A DNA stretch of 64,000 nt from Nonlabens ulvanivorans (lineage in GTDB: Bacteria > Bacteroidota > Bacteroidia > Flavobacteriales > Flavobacteriaceae), in contig NZ_BBMK01000001.1 in assembly GCF_000755285.1 (NCBI RefSeq), positions 682,001-746,000 on the forward strand, read 5' to 3'. The translations under genes and the position numbers were made by a program. Below the pieces are notes generated by a model. The model was not told the DNA's origin. It made no database searches and saw only the letters and a program-made list of their open reading frames with translations. Shown piece by piece: positions 49,039 to 58,480 of the stretch; position 1 is the first letter of the stretch; each line of letters opens with the position of its first letter.

Positions 49039-49148
49039 TGTAATAAAATGTAATAATTAATATAATACAAAGGTATAGGGATTATTATTTCTAAATTGTT
49101 AATACCCGAATTATTTTATTTTTTTGAGCATTTATGGTATTTTAAAAG

Positions 49149-49631
49149 CTATTTAGGCGTGCCTTTTAAATAAATATGACTGCCTTTAATGGATCTGTCA
49201 TACATGATAATACTGCCTGCCACGGCAACGTTCAGACTTTTAGGAGTATTGAATTTTATTAAATGATGAGACTTTTCTATAGCCTCATTGGTGAGTCCAT
49301 GGTCTTCAGCACCCAGAAGGTAAACACAATTGCGTGGATGTTTAAATTCCTGTAAGTCTATTGCTCTATTATCTAGTTCTACACCTATAATCATAGCTCC
49401 TTTAGGTAAATGATTATAGAAATCTTCAAACGTGTCATAATGAAAATAGGGCATCGCTTTTACAATATCATGTGTATCACAAGCTTGTTTTGCATATCTC
49501 TTTCCTACTGTAAACACAAAACTTGCACCCAGATTTTGAGCTGTACGCCATAAAACTCCTAGATTTTCAGGAGTTTTACCATGCTGTATTCCTATACCAA
49601 AATAACCTGGCTCTAATTGATCTATTTTCAT
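49149..49631 (-). CDS. SpoU/TrmH-family RNA 2'-O-methyltransferase
   Basis: 160 residues making a SPOUT trefoil-knot fold: NLGVLWRTAQNLGA (motif 1), YLLGAEDHGLT (motif 2) and KFNTPKSLNVAVAGSIIMYDR (motif 3). It methylates a ribose in tRNA or rRNA using SAM; without the extra N-terminal domain the target is not clear. It is 6 bp downstream of recQ. Confidence 0.9.
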   Translation of the reverse strand: MKIDQLEPGYFGIGIQHGKTPENLGVLWRTAQNLGASFVFTVGKRYAKQACDTHDIVKAMPYFHYDTFEDFYNHLPKGAMIIGVELDNRAIDLQEFKHPRNCVYLLGAEDHGLTNEAIEKSHHLIKFNTPKSLNVAVAGSIIMYDRSIKGSHIYLKGTPK

Positions 49632-49637
49632 TAAAGA

Positions 49638-51797
49638 TTATTCTGTCGTTGTTGCTTCAATTAAATACATCGCTAGCCGCAATTTACCATAACTATATTT
49701 TCCATTAAAATGTTCAAAGATAGGTTTAAGAGCATTTTCTTGTTGATAGGATTTGTAAAGAGGCTCAATTTCTTTTAAGTCATCAGATGAAATGTGCGCA
49801 TCCAGATTAACATCTTTATGGCTTACATAGCGTTTGCCTAAATGTGTTAATATTGTGTCTGTTTTAAGAGTTCTCATTTCAGATATTTCCTCAATTGTTT
49901 TTCCTTCCCAATATAGTTCAACACTTTCCATAACGGTATCCTTTTTAGGGCCGTTAGATTTCTTTTTCTTCTTAGGTTTAGCTACAACTATGCGATAAGT
50001 AAAATCTCCATCTCGCATCATGTTATATCCAGCGGTAAGATTTAAAAAGGTCTCACCATAAGAGTCTAATTTATGTTTACCAACACCGGTAATATCCTCA
50101 AACTCATCAATTGTTAGTGGAATTCTTGAAGCAATATCTTTTAAGGTTGCATCACTAAAAACCATATAAGGCGCAAGATTCTCTTGTGTGGCAATTTGCA
50201 TTCTTAACTTACGTAAACCAGCATACAAATCTTTATTTATTGTACTAGGTAAGGACTCATCTGCTGCCTTTTTCTGGCGAGCAGCAAGTTCTTCTGGTTT
50301 TGGGATAACCGCCAGTTCTACAGATTGGTTTTCAAATAGTACTGCTTGCGCTTGTGGTGTTAACTTGAGATGATTGTACTCGTGAAAAGCAATTTCTAGC
50401 AATCCTTGATTAATCATTTGTATGATATATTGCTGCCAGTTATTCCACGATATTTCACGTCCGGCACCATATGTTTTAATAGATTGAAAACCACTTTCTA
50501 ATACGGTTGCATTTTGTGCACCTCTCAACACGTCTATCAATAAGTTAAGGGATGCATTTTCTTTCATTCTATAGACCGCACTTAATGCTTTTTGAGCAAT
50601 TAAAGTAGCATTAAAGAAATCTGGTTTATTAAGACACACATCACAATTACCACAATCTTTTTCTAGATACTCATTAAAGTAAGATAGTAACATGCGACGG
50701 CGACAGGTAAGTGCCTCTGCAAATTGTTTCATTCGTTCTAGCTTTGCAATTTGCACATCACTATTACCGCTATCTCCCGCAAAATTGCGCAGTTGTATCA
50801 TATCTGCATAGCTATGAAATAGTAAAGCATGTGCATCTATTCCATCGCGTCCTGCACGACCTATTTCTTGATAATATCCTTCAATGTTTTTAGGCATATT
50901 ATAATGAATCACAAATCGCACATTAGATTTGTCTATGCCCATGCCGAATGCGATGGTCGCACATACTATCTTAATTTCATCTTTAATGAATTGTTCTTGT
51001 ACGCTTTCGCGGAAGCGGTGCTCTAATCCTGCATGGTAAGCAGCAACAGAGAAGCCAAGACTAGAGAGCTTTTCTGCTAGTTTTTCACAGGATTTTCTAC
51101 TTAAACAGTAAATAATACCAGATTCGTCTTTATACTTTTTCAGAAAACGGCGAACTTGAGCTAACCGGTCGTTACCAGGTCTTACTTCTAAAGTTAAATT
51201 GGGCCTGTCAAAGGATGCTACATACTCCTGAGCATGAGAAATGGCAAGTTGCATTTTAATATCAGCACGTGTGGCGCGATCTGCAGTTGCTGTTAAGGCA
51301 ATTAAACCAGCCTGTGGAAACGACTTTTTAAGATAGGCTAGTTGTGTGTATGCCGGTCTAAAATCATGTCCCCATGTAGATATACAATGAGCCTCATCTA
51401 TGGCTATTAAAGAAACATCTGTAGGCTTTAAATGATGTAGTAAAAGCTGGATGCTCTCTGGTGCAACATAGAGTAATTTAAGTTGATGCTCTTTTAATAG
51501 TTGTAGCATTTCTTGTTGCTCTGTACCAACTTGAGAGCTATTAAAATAGCCTGCAGTAATACCATTTGCTCTTAAAGAATCAACTTGATCTTTCATTAAT
51601 GCAATTAGCGGAGAAATAACTAGGGTAACGCCTTCTAGCATCAATGATGGTAGCTGAAAACACATCGACTTACCACCACCGGTAGGCATAACTACCATAA
51701 GGTCTTTATGAGCAAGAACATCATTTATAATTTGCTCTTGTAAAGGACGGAAACTGTCGTAGCCGAAATGCTTTTTAAGTAAATCGTGTTTATTCAT
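49638..51797 (-). CDS. recQ: RecQ-family ATP-dependent DNA helicase
   Basis: 719 residues. Walker A MPTGGGKSMCFQLP, DEAH box IDEAHCISTWGHDFRPAY, motif VI QEIGRAGRDG, Zn-binding RQC region (CRRRMLLSYFNE, CGNCDVCLN), an HRDC domain (about 515-590) and a C-terminal helix-turn-helix extension. It unwinds recombination and fork intermediates 3' to 5'. The palindrome at 51003 (one-base variant) is in-frame, encoding HRFRES. Confidence 0.95.
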   Translation of the reverse strand: MNKHDLLKKHFGYDSFRPLQEQIINDVLAHKDLMVVMPTGGGKSMCFQLPSLMLEGVTLVISPLIALMKDQVDSLRANGITAGYFNSSQVGTEQQEMLQLLKEHQLKLLYVAPESIQLLLHHLKPTDVSLIAIDEAHCISTWGHDFRPAYTQLAYLKKSFPQAGLIALTATADRATRADIKMQLAISHAQEYVASFDRPNLTLEVRPGNDRLAQVRRFLKKYKDESGIIYCLSRKSCEKLAEKLSSLGFSVAAYHAGLEHRFRESVQEQFIKDEIKIVCATIAFGMGIDKSNVRFVIHYNMPKNIEGYYQEIGRAGRDGIDAHALLFHSYADMIQLRNFAGDSGNSDVQIAKLERMKQFAEALTCRRRMLLSYFNEYLEKDCGNCDVCLNKPDFFNATLIAQKALSAVYRMKENASLNLLIDVLRGAQNATVLESGFQSIKTYGAGREISWNNWQQYIIQMINQGLLEIAFHEYNHLKLTPQAQAVLFENQSVELAVIPKPEELAARQKKAADESLPSTINKDLYAGLRKLRMQIATQENLAPYMVFSDATLKDIASRIPLTIDEFEDITGVGKHKLDSYGETFLNLTAGYNMMRDGDFTYRIVVAKPKKKKKSNGPKKDTVMESVELYWEGKTIEEISEMRTLKTDTILTHLGKRYVSHKDVNLDAHISSDDLKEIEPLYKSYQQENALKPIFEHFNGKYSYGKLRLAMYLIEATTTE
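51003..51016. repeat. Genomic palindrome, copy 9 (one mismatch)
   Basis: GCTTTCGCGGAAGC inside recQ, coding HRFRES. Confidence 0.8.
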
Positions 51798-51882
51798 TTT
51801 AATTAGTTTGTATGGCTTGTAAAATCTTAGACGACAAATTTATTCTATTTTAGCAAATGATACAATTAGACAAATTTTCAAG

Positions 51883-52692
51883 ATGAAAGGATTACTAGTT
51901 TTTATATCGATTTTTTTAACGGGTATATGCCAGGCACAAGATCTCAATGACTTTAAATATGTCATTGTCGATAATCAATATGATTTCCAAAAAGAACCTA
52001 ATGAGTATAGACTCAATGAGATGATGGTTTTTGAAATAAAAAAACGTGGAATTAGTGCTTTTAGAAACCTTGAAGTCCTGCCACAAGATTTGAATAGAGG
52101 AACCTGTAATGCACTTTCTTTAAGAGTAAATGTTAGTACAGGCTTAAGAGTAAAAATGACCTTTGAATTTGTAGATTGTAATGGACAAATTGTGTTAATC
52201 ACAAAAGATGGTATAGGTCGCACAAAGAATTTTGAAAAGGCATATCGGGAAGCTTTGCGTGATGCCATGACCACGCTTGACAAGGTAAATTATTCATATG
52301 TGAAGCCATTAGATAGTCAGCCTACCGGTAAAGAGTTGCCTATTCAAACAATGCAACCTAGCTCTGTTGCTGTAGGAGTAAACCTTAAACCATCGTTAGT
52401 TGAGGTTGTTGAGGAAGAAACGAGCGATATTCCTAAACCTGAATTTGTAGAATTAGTAGGTGCTCAAATCTATACTACAGACTCAAAGAAATATAAACTT
52501 CAAAGTACTGAATCTGGTTTTAATATTTTTAAAAATAAAAACCTGATTGGTACTCTTAAAAAGAGTCAATCAGGTTGCTATCTATCTATAACATCAGATT
52601 TCACAGGAATAGGTTATGAAAAGGACGGTAATATTGTTATCGAATATGATAAAAATGGCACTCAGTTTTTAGTATTTAAAAGGGTAGAGTAA
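51883..52692 (+). CDS. Exported protein of unknown function
   Basis: 269 residues with a signal peptide (LLVFISIFLTGICQAQ). The mature protein starts DLNDFKYVIVDNQYDFQKEPNEYRLNE, has a Thr/Val/Ala linker (about 150-185) and ends in a beta-rich domain. The pattern is common in Flavobacteriia, but I do not recognise an assigned function. It diverges from recQ, 85 bp apart, and converges with the CMD-like gene. Confidence 0.75.
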   Translation: MKGLLVFISIFLTGICQAQDLNDFKYVIVDNQYDFQKEPNEYRLNEMMVFEIKKRGISAFRNLEVLPQDLNRGTCNALSLRVNVSTGLRVKMTFEFVDCNGQIVLITKDGIGRTKNFEKAYREALRDAMTTLDKVNYSYVKPLDSQPTGKELPIQTMQPSSVAVGVNLKPSLVEVVEEETSDIPKPEFVELVGAQIYTTDSKKYKLQSTESGFNIFKNKNLIGTLKKSQSGCYLSITSDFTGIGYEKDGNIVIEYDKNGTQFLVFKRVE

Positions 52693-52695
52693 GTT

Positions 52696-53286
52696 TTAAA
52701 CGTGCTTTCCTACTTCAAAACCATGTTTGCCTAAATATTGATTTCCACTATCGATGGCATCTTGCTCCATGATAGTTCCCATAGAATCATTCCATCTATT
52801 TAAATATCCAAATAGGGAAATCACACCTAGCATTTCTACAATCTCTCCTTCATTCCAATGTTGGTGTAATCGATCTTGAATATCTTGATTTACAGCGTTA
52901 GGCACTTGACTAGCGGCTAGTGAGAAGTCTAGTGCAGCACGCTCGGCATCATTAAAAGCTTCATGTGTGCGGTATTCCCATATGTTATCTAATTGTTCTT
53001 GCTCTGCTCCATAGCGTTCTGCAGCTCTTATGGCGTGTGCTTGACAATATCTACATCCTGTTGCATTACTAGAGACCCACGCAATCATACGTTTTAAAGC
53101 GCTGGTCACACGACCTTCGTTTGCCATAACAGCTTTATTAAGGTTGATAAATGCTTTTGAGATCGCTGGTCTGCGCTGCATGGTTAGAACAGAATTAGGA
53201 CAAAAACCTAAGGTTTCATTAAAAAAGGCAGCTAGTTCACGCGTTTCTGGGTCATGACTTGCGTCTAATGGAGTTACTAATGGCAT
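52696..53286 (-). CDS. AhpD/carboxymuconolactone-decarboxylase-like peroxidase-related protein
   Basis: 196 residues, all helical, with the AhpD-type motif CRYCQAHAIRAAERYG containing the CxxC pair and the following His. Family members reduce peroxides or act as gamma-CMD. It probably forms oligomers in the cytoplasm. Substrate unknown. Confidence 0.88.
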   Translation of the reverse strand: MPLVTPLDASHDPETRELAAFFNETLGFCPNSVLTMQRRPAISKAFINLNKAVMANEGRVTSALKRMIAWVSSNATGCRYCQAHAIRAAERYGAEQEQLDNIWEYRTHEAFNDAERAALDFSLAASQVPNAVNQDIQDRLHQHWNEGEIVEMLGVISLFGYLNRWNDSMGTIMEQDAIDSGNQYLGKHGFEVGKHV

Positions 53287-53383
53287 ATTAAAAATTGTAA
53301 GTTCTAGGGCAAGTTAATAATTATCTATCACAGAAATTGTCATACTAAGAACCAAATCATATTTTGGTCATACATTTGAAATT

Positions 53384-55081
53384 ATGCGCTGGACTTTAAA
53401 ACCTCAACCCGATAAAGCACAACAAGATAAACTGGCTCAAGAACTAGGTATTGACTCTTTTCTTGCTGGTTTGCTGGTTCAACGTGGTGTGGACGCTTTC
53501 GCGAAAGCGAAATCCTTTTTCAGACCAGATTTAAATGAATTGCACGATCCTTTTTTAATGAAAGATATGGATGTGGCTGTAAAGCGTATCCAGAAAGCGA
53601 TAGGTAATAACGAGAATATTTTAGTTTATGGGGACTATGATGTTGATGGAACAACTAGTGTTGCTTTAATGTCTACTTTTTTATTAAGCTTTTATGATCG
53701 AGTAGCTACATACATTCCAGATCGATATGGAGAAGGTTATGGCGTGAGTTATCAAGGGATAGACTTTGCCGCAGACAATGATTTTTCTCTAATTATAGCA
53801 TTGGATTGTGGTGTAAAGGCTGTTGATAAGGTTGCATATGCTAGAGATAAAGGTATCGACTTTATTATTTGTGATCATCACAGACCTGGAAAAAATTTAC
53901 CTGCGGCTGTCGCTGTACTAGACCCAAAAAGAGATGATTGTTCTTATCCATTTGATGAGCTATGTGGCTGTGGTGTAGGTTTTAAATTATGTCAGGCAAT
54001 TGTAGAGGCAAATGATTGGGATTTTGAGATTTTAATTCCTTATTTAGATTTAGTTGCTACCGCAATAGGTGCAGACATAGTCCCAATAGTAGGAGAGAAT
54101 AGAATACTAGCATATCATGGTTTAAATATTATCAACACTAGTCCTAGGGCAGGTTTTAAAGCAATAATTCAACATTTAAAAAAGGATGTCCTGACTATAA
54201 CAGATGTTGTTTTTATTATTGCTCCACGCATTAACGCTGCTGGTAGAATGAAACATGCTTTACATGCTGTAGAATTAATGGTTACTGAGGATTTACTTGA
54301 TGCACAACGCATTGCAGCCGAGATTGAGGAATATAATGCAGATAGACGTGAGGCAGACCAATCCATAACTGAAGAGGCAAAGCAACAAATTATTAATAAC
54401 AATGAAGAAGAGCGTTTTACAACAGTTGTTTTTCAAGAAGACTGGCATAAAGGAGTTATAGGTATTGTAGCGTCTAGGTTAATTGAAACTTATTACAGGC
54501 CTACTTTAGTTTTTACAAGAAGTGGAGATTATCTAGCAGCTAGTGCACGTAGTGTAAGTGGCTTTGATGTATATAATGCATTAGAGCAATGTTCAGACTT
54601 TATTGAGCAATTTGGCGGTCATAAGTATGCTGCAGGATTAACATTAAAACCTGAAAATTATCGGTCTTTTAAAGCTCGTTTTGAAGAAGTAGTTTGCGCC
54701 ACTATTGAGAAGCAATACTTAACGCCTGAAATAAAAATAGATGCGATATTACCACTGGATAGTATTACCGCAAAATTCTACCGTATTCTACAGCAAATGG
54801 CACCTTATGGGCCAGGTAATATGCGTCCTGTTTTTATGACAGAGAAAGTAATGGATACCGGATATGGTAAATGTGTAGGTAAATCAGAGGATCACTTAAA
54901 AATAAAAGTGGTTAAAAAGCAAAATGATCGCAATGCTATCGATGCGATAGGTTTTAATCTAGGAAGTAAAAGTGACCTTGTTAAAAATGAAGATACATTT
55001 GATATTGCTTATAGCATCAATGAAAATGAATGGAACGGTAATGTCACTTTACAATTAATGCTTAAAGATATAAAGGCTTAA
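53384..55081 (+). CDS. recJ: Single-stranded-DNA-specific exonuclease RecJ
   Basis: 565 residues. DHH motifs: YGDYDVDGTTSVAL, ALDCGVKA, CDHHRPG, and the C-terminal DHHA1 GGHKYAAGLTL. Full length. It degrades ssDNA 5' to 3' in recombination and repair. The palindrome at 53495 encodes DAFAKAKSFF near the N-terminus. It converges with the reverse-strand receiver gene, overlapping by 4 bp. Confidence 0.96.
   Translation: MRWTLKPQPDKAQQDKLAQELGIDSFLAGLLVQRGVDAFAKAKSFFRPDLNELHDPFLMKDMDVAVKRIQKAIGNNENILVYGDYDVDGTTSVALMSTFLLSFYDRVATYIPDRYGEGYGVSYQGIDFAADNDFSLIIALDCGVKAVDKVAYARDKGIDFIICDHHRPGKNLPAAVAVLDPKRDDCSYPFDELCGCGVGFKLCQAIVEANDWDFEILIPYLDLVATAIGADIVPIVGENRILAYHGLNIINTSPRAGFKAIIQHLKKDVLTITDVVFIIAPRINAAGRMKHALHAVELMVTEDLLDAQRIAAEIEEYNADRREADQSITEEAKQQIINNNEEERFTTVVFQEDWHKGVIGIVASRLIETYYRPTLVFTRSGDYLAASARSVSGFDVYNALEQCSDFIEQFGGHKYAAGLTLKPENYRSFKARFEEVVCATIEKQYLTPEIKIDAILPLDSITAKFYRILQQMAPYGPGNMRPVFMTEKVMDTGYGKCVGKSEDHLKIKVVKKQNDRNAIDAIGFNLGSKSDLVKNEDTFDIAYSINENEWNGNVTLQLMLKDIKA
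53495..53508. repeat. Genomic palindrome, copy 10
   Basis: Perfect copy inside recJ, coding DAFAKA. Confidence 0.9.
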
Positions 55082-55476
55082 TAATTAAGCATATTAATTA
55101 AATGGTCTAATCTTAAAGGTTTTTTATTTAATGAGTAAAGCGGTTCTGTTTTTGCAAACTTCTTAAGATCTTTTTCTGAGTATTCTTCACTGGTCATGTG
55201 AAATTTCAAATTTAATTTTCCTTTTTGTTCTTTTATTTTATTGGATACTTTTTTAATTAATTTCCACCCATTCACAGAATTAGTTTTATTTTCTGTTATA
55301 ATATGAATGGAGCCAGTCGATTCATCTTCATCTAGCTCATTTATGCTTTCTAGGGCTTCCTTATTATTAGAAAACACATGAATATCTTTTGACAATTCAT
55401 TTAACTCAAGCATGGTTTTAATTACATAAGAGTCGATAGGGTTATCGTCTATAATCCAGATTTTAGAAGTCTTCAT
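55078..55476 (-). CDS. Atypical receiver-domain protein with Glu at the phosphorylation site
   Basis: 132 residues. The acidic pair D10/D11 (IIDDNP), T95/S96 (MTSEEYS) and the conserved Lys (NKKPL, 112-113) are present, but the phospho-acceptor position reads E62 (IITENKTNSVNGW) instead of Asp. Glu there often mimics the phosphorylated state, so this may be constitutively on or simply a partner-binding pseudo-receiver. It follows a PAS histidine kinase on the same strand by 144 bp. Confidence 0.82.
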   Translation of the reverse strand: MKTSKIWIIDDNPIDSYVIKTMLELNELSKDIHVFSNNKEALESINELDEDESTGSIHIITENKTNSVNGWKLIKKVSNKIKEQKGKLNLKFHMTSEEYSEKDLKKFAKTEPLYSLNKKPLRLDHLINMLNY

Positions 55477-55620
55477 AACAATTATATTTTCAGATATCTA
55501 AAGTTCCGTTTTATTAATCAATATGACTATTAAATAAGTTAGTGTAAGAATAGTAATCGTTAAAGGGTTTTATTTTAAGTTAAACTGTAGGAAATAGTTT
55601 GTTTAAGTTCTATAACGGAA

Positions 55621-57462
55621 TTAAATTTTAATGGTAAAAGTGCTACCAACACCTACTTCACTTTTAACAGAAATGGTACCACCCATAGCTTCAATTTGGT
55701 TTTTAGTCATAAATAATCCCAAACCATTTGCATTTTCGTGATTGTGAAATGTCTTATACATTCCAAATATTTTCTCTTGATGTCTGGTCAAGTCTATACC
55801 TAAGCCATTATCAGACACACTTATGGTACAAATACCATGATCTTGTGTCGCAGAAATACCGATGGATAAAGGCTTATTTAGATCTCTATATTTAATACTA
55901 TTAGTAATAAGATTTGATAAAGCACTTTCTAAATATGCAGGAAAGGCATCAATTTTTAAATCGTTATCTATATTTAATGTTATGGAGTAATCACTATTTA
56001 AAAGTTCTAGCGATATGCTACTTAATATTTTTTGGACAAATCTATAAAGAGATATTGTATCAAAGTTAATTTGTGTAGTCTGTATAGACACTACTTGATT
56101 AAGATCTTCAATAGTCTTATTTAAATTATCACTAGAGTCGCTAAGCATCGATATAATTTGTGATCTAATGTCTGCGTCTTCATTTTCTAAATAGAAATTT
56201 ATTAACCCCTTAAAATTACTAGAGTGCGATCTTAAATTATGAGATACGATGTAAGCAAAGTTTAATAGGCGATCATTTTTACTCATGATCTCGTCCACAA
56301 AAGCTTTACGTTCTTGATTAGCCTCTTTTTCTTTTGTGACATCTATTATTTGAATGACTAAATTTTCGGGCTCTCCATATTCGTCCTCTAGAACGTTACA
56401 TATGGTTTGAGTATATATAATAGAACCATCAGGCGCTTTAAATTTGATAGGTTGTTTTATATGATCTCTTTTGCGATTTAAAAGTTTTTGAAGTCTATCA
56501 AACCAGATACAAAAATCTTTTTTATCAATCAATTCTTCAAAAGATGAGTTTAATAGATTTACATTCTTTATTTTAGATATAGAAACTAGTGCATTATTTA
56601 CATCTAGTAATTGTAAGGTAGTTGCGTCCATGATGGCAACACCAACTTTGGAGTTTCTAAATAATTTCTGAAACTTCTCAGAATTTAATTTAGACTGGTG
56701 TTCTCTCTTTTTACGATCACTTATGTCTTCAAAAGTTCCATATTGTCTATGACATACACCATCTACAAAATCACTTTGACCTATCGCTCTTACCCATATA
56801 GAATTTCCTTTGGCAGTTATTAATTCTAATTCTAAATCATAGGACTCATTCTTAGTAAGAGAATTAATGAAGGCTTGTGTAATCTTATTTCTAGAGTCAC
56901 CTTCTTTATAGAATAAAATTGCATTTGAGGCATCAGGTTGATAATCCTCCGGTAATTCATGTAGTGCCTTTGTGGCGCTAGACCAGTATAGCTCTCCATT
57001 AATATTGTTATAATGCCAGGTGCCAATGCTTGCTTTAGTACAGGCACTTAATAATATTCTATAATCTAACTGGTCTCGTTTTCTTAAGATTACTTGAGAG
57101 GTAATATCTTCACTTACGATAATCATTCCAGCAATTTCGTTATCATAGTCGTACCACGGTTTGACATTCCATTTAAGCCATTGCTCTGTGCCATCCTTTC
57201 TTGAAAACAATTCTTCATCACAGTATTCTTCAGCACCTTTTAAAACATTTTGAAGCTTTACTTTCCATTCTTCAGAAACTTCTGGAAATAAATCATAATG
57301 ATGCATTCCTTTAATATCTGTGTATTGAAGTTTATAATCTTCGCACCATTTAGCAGAGTGCGCAACATAACGCAAATTGTTGTCTAAAAAAGCAACTGCA
57401 ATAGGAGCTTGTATCAAAATGTTAATTTGATCTGTGATGTTTGTATTGTATTCTTGAGCCAT
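55621..57462 (-). CDS. Soluble multi-PAS histidine kinase
   Basis: 613 residues: PAS modules at about 10-125, 130-250 and 255-385, then an H box FAYIVSHNLRSHSSNFKGL and HATPase_c with NLITNSIKY, DNGLGI and GLGLFMTKN. No membrane helices. The SHNLRSHSSN form is common in Bacteroidota kinases. Next to the Glu-type receiver; whether they work together is open. Confidence 0.9.
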   Translation of the reverse strand: MAQEYNTNITDQINILIQAPIAVAFLDNNLRYVAHSAKWCEDYKLQYTDIKGMHHYDLFPEVSEEWKVKLQNVLKGAEEYCDEELFSRKDGTEQWLKWNVKPWYDYDNEIAGMIIVSEDITSQVILRKRDQLDYRILLSACTKASIGTWHYNNINGELYWSSATKALHELPEDYQPDASNAILFYKEGDSRNKITQAFINSLTKNESYDLELELITAKGNSIWVRAIGQSDFVDGVCHRQYGTFEDISDRKKREHQSKLNSEKFQKLFRNSKVGVAIMDATTLQLLDVNNALVSISKIKNVNLLNSSFEELIDKKDFCIWFDRLQKLLNRKRDHIKQPIKFKAPDGSIIYTQTICNVLEDEYGEPENLVIQIIDVTKEKEANQERKAFVDEIMSKNDRLLNFAYIVSHNLRSHSSNFKGLINFYLENEDADIRSQIISMLSDSSDNLNKTIEDLNQVVSIQTTQINFDTISLYRFVQKILSSISLELLNSDYSITLNIDNDLKIDAFPAYLESALSNLITNSIKYRDLNKPLSIGISATQDHGICTISVSDNGLGIDLTRHQEKIFGMYKTFHNHENANGLGLFMTKNQIEAMGGTISVKSEVGVGSTFTIKI

Positions 57463-57569
57463 GATTCAAATTTAGTTCAGAATCATGTTCAAATGCTTTT
57501 AATTAAGATGAATTGCTTAATTGATATAAAAACACCGATAAAAAGCATGTAAAACGGTTTAAAAGCGCG

Positions 57570-58349
57570 TTATCCTTTCTTGAGTTGAAAAGTATTACCG
57601 TCATAAACACCATATGTGTAATGACTTATCCAATCACCTATGTTGTAGTAAGTTGATTTTTCCCCCCCTACAGTAATTTCCATAGGCATATGTCTATGTC
57701 CGAAAATAAAGTAGTCGTAATGTTCAATCTCCAGTTTACGTTTAGCATATTGTGCTAACCATTCATTTTCCTCGCCTAAGAATTTTGCGTCTTCATCACC
57801 AGAGATTAGTTTATTCTTAACTGACAAATATCTTGCAATCCCAACTCCTAGGTCTGGATGCAGCCATTTAAAACACCATTGAAAAAAAGGACTGGTAAAT
57901 ATTTTTTTCATTCTTTTATAGCCTTTGTCTCCTGGACCTTTTCCATCTCCATGACCTATAAAGAACCTCTTGTCGTTAAATTCAAATGTTTTAGGCTCGT
58001 GATAAACCTCTATACCTAGCTCATCTTCAAAGTAACCAAACATCCATAGGTCGTGATTCCCTACAAAAAAATAGATTGGGATACCACTATCAGCAATCTC
58101 AGCAAGTTTCCCTAACACTCGCACTTGGTTTTTAGGAACGACATGTTTATATTCAAACCAGAAGTCAAACAAGTCTCCTAATAAAAATATTGCTGCTGCA
58201 TCTTCTTGAACCATATCTAACCAATTTAGAAACTTACGTTCCCGAGGTTTACTCAACTCTTGAGTTGGTGCGCCTAGATGATTATCGCTAGAGAAATAAA
58301 TTTTTTTGCCTGGTGGTAATTGCATGTGGGCAAAGATAGTATTCTTCAT
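57570..58349 (-). CDS. lpxH: UDP-2,3-diacylglucosamine diphosphatase (LpxH-like)
   Basis: 259 residues, calcineurin-like phosphoesterase: FSSDNHLG, LLGDLFDFW, FVGNHDLWM, HGDG and FGHRHMPMEI supply the metal ligands. The LFDFWFEY stretch and the C-terminal YYNIGDWI are typical of LpxH, which makes lipid X in lipid A synthesis. A C7 run at 57662 encodes TVGGEK. Confidence 0.88.
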   Translation of the reverse strand: MKNTIFAHMQLPPGKKIYFSSDNHLGAPTQELSKPRERKFLNWLDMVQEDAAAIFLLGDLFDFWFEYKHVVPKNQVRVLGKLAEIADSGIPIYFFVGNHDLWMFGYFEDELGIEVYHEPKTFEFNDKRFFIGHGDGKGPGDKGYKRMKKIFTSPFFQWCFKWLHPDLGVGIARYLSVKNKLISGDEDAKFLGEENEWLAQYAKRKLEIEHYDYFIFGHRHMPMEITVGGEKSTYYNIGDWISHYTYGVYDGNTFQLKKG

Positions 58350-58480
58350 ATGATTATAGTTTTAAATACAAAACCACTATCCTTTATTATTAATGTCACA
58401 TATTTAATTGCTAGATCACTTAACTTAAGTTTAATCGTATTTTCAACATATCATTTTCTTTTGAAACTATCTTAGTCCAC

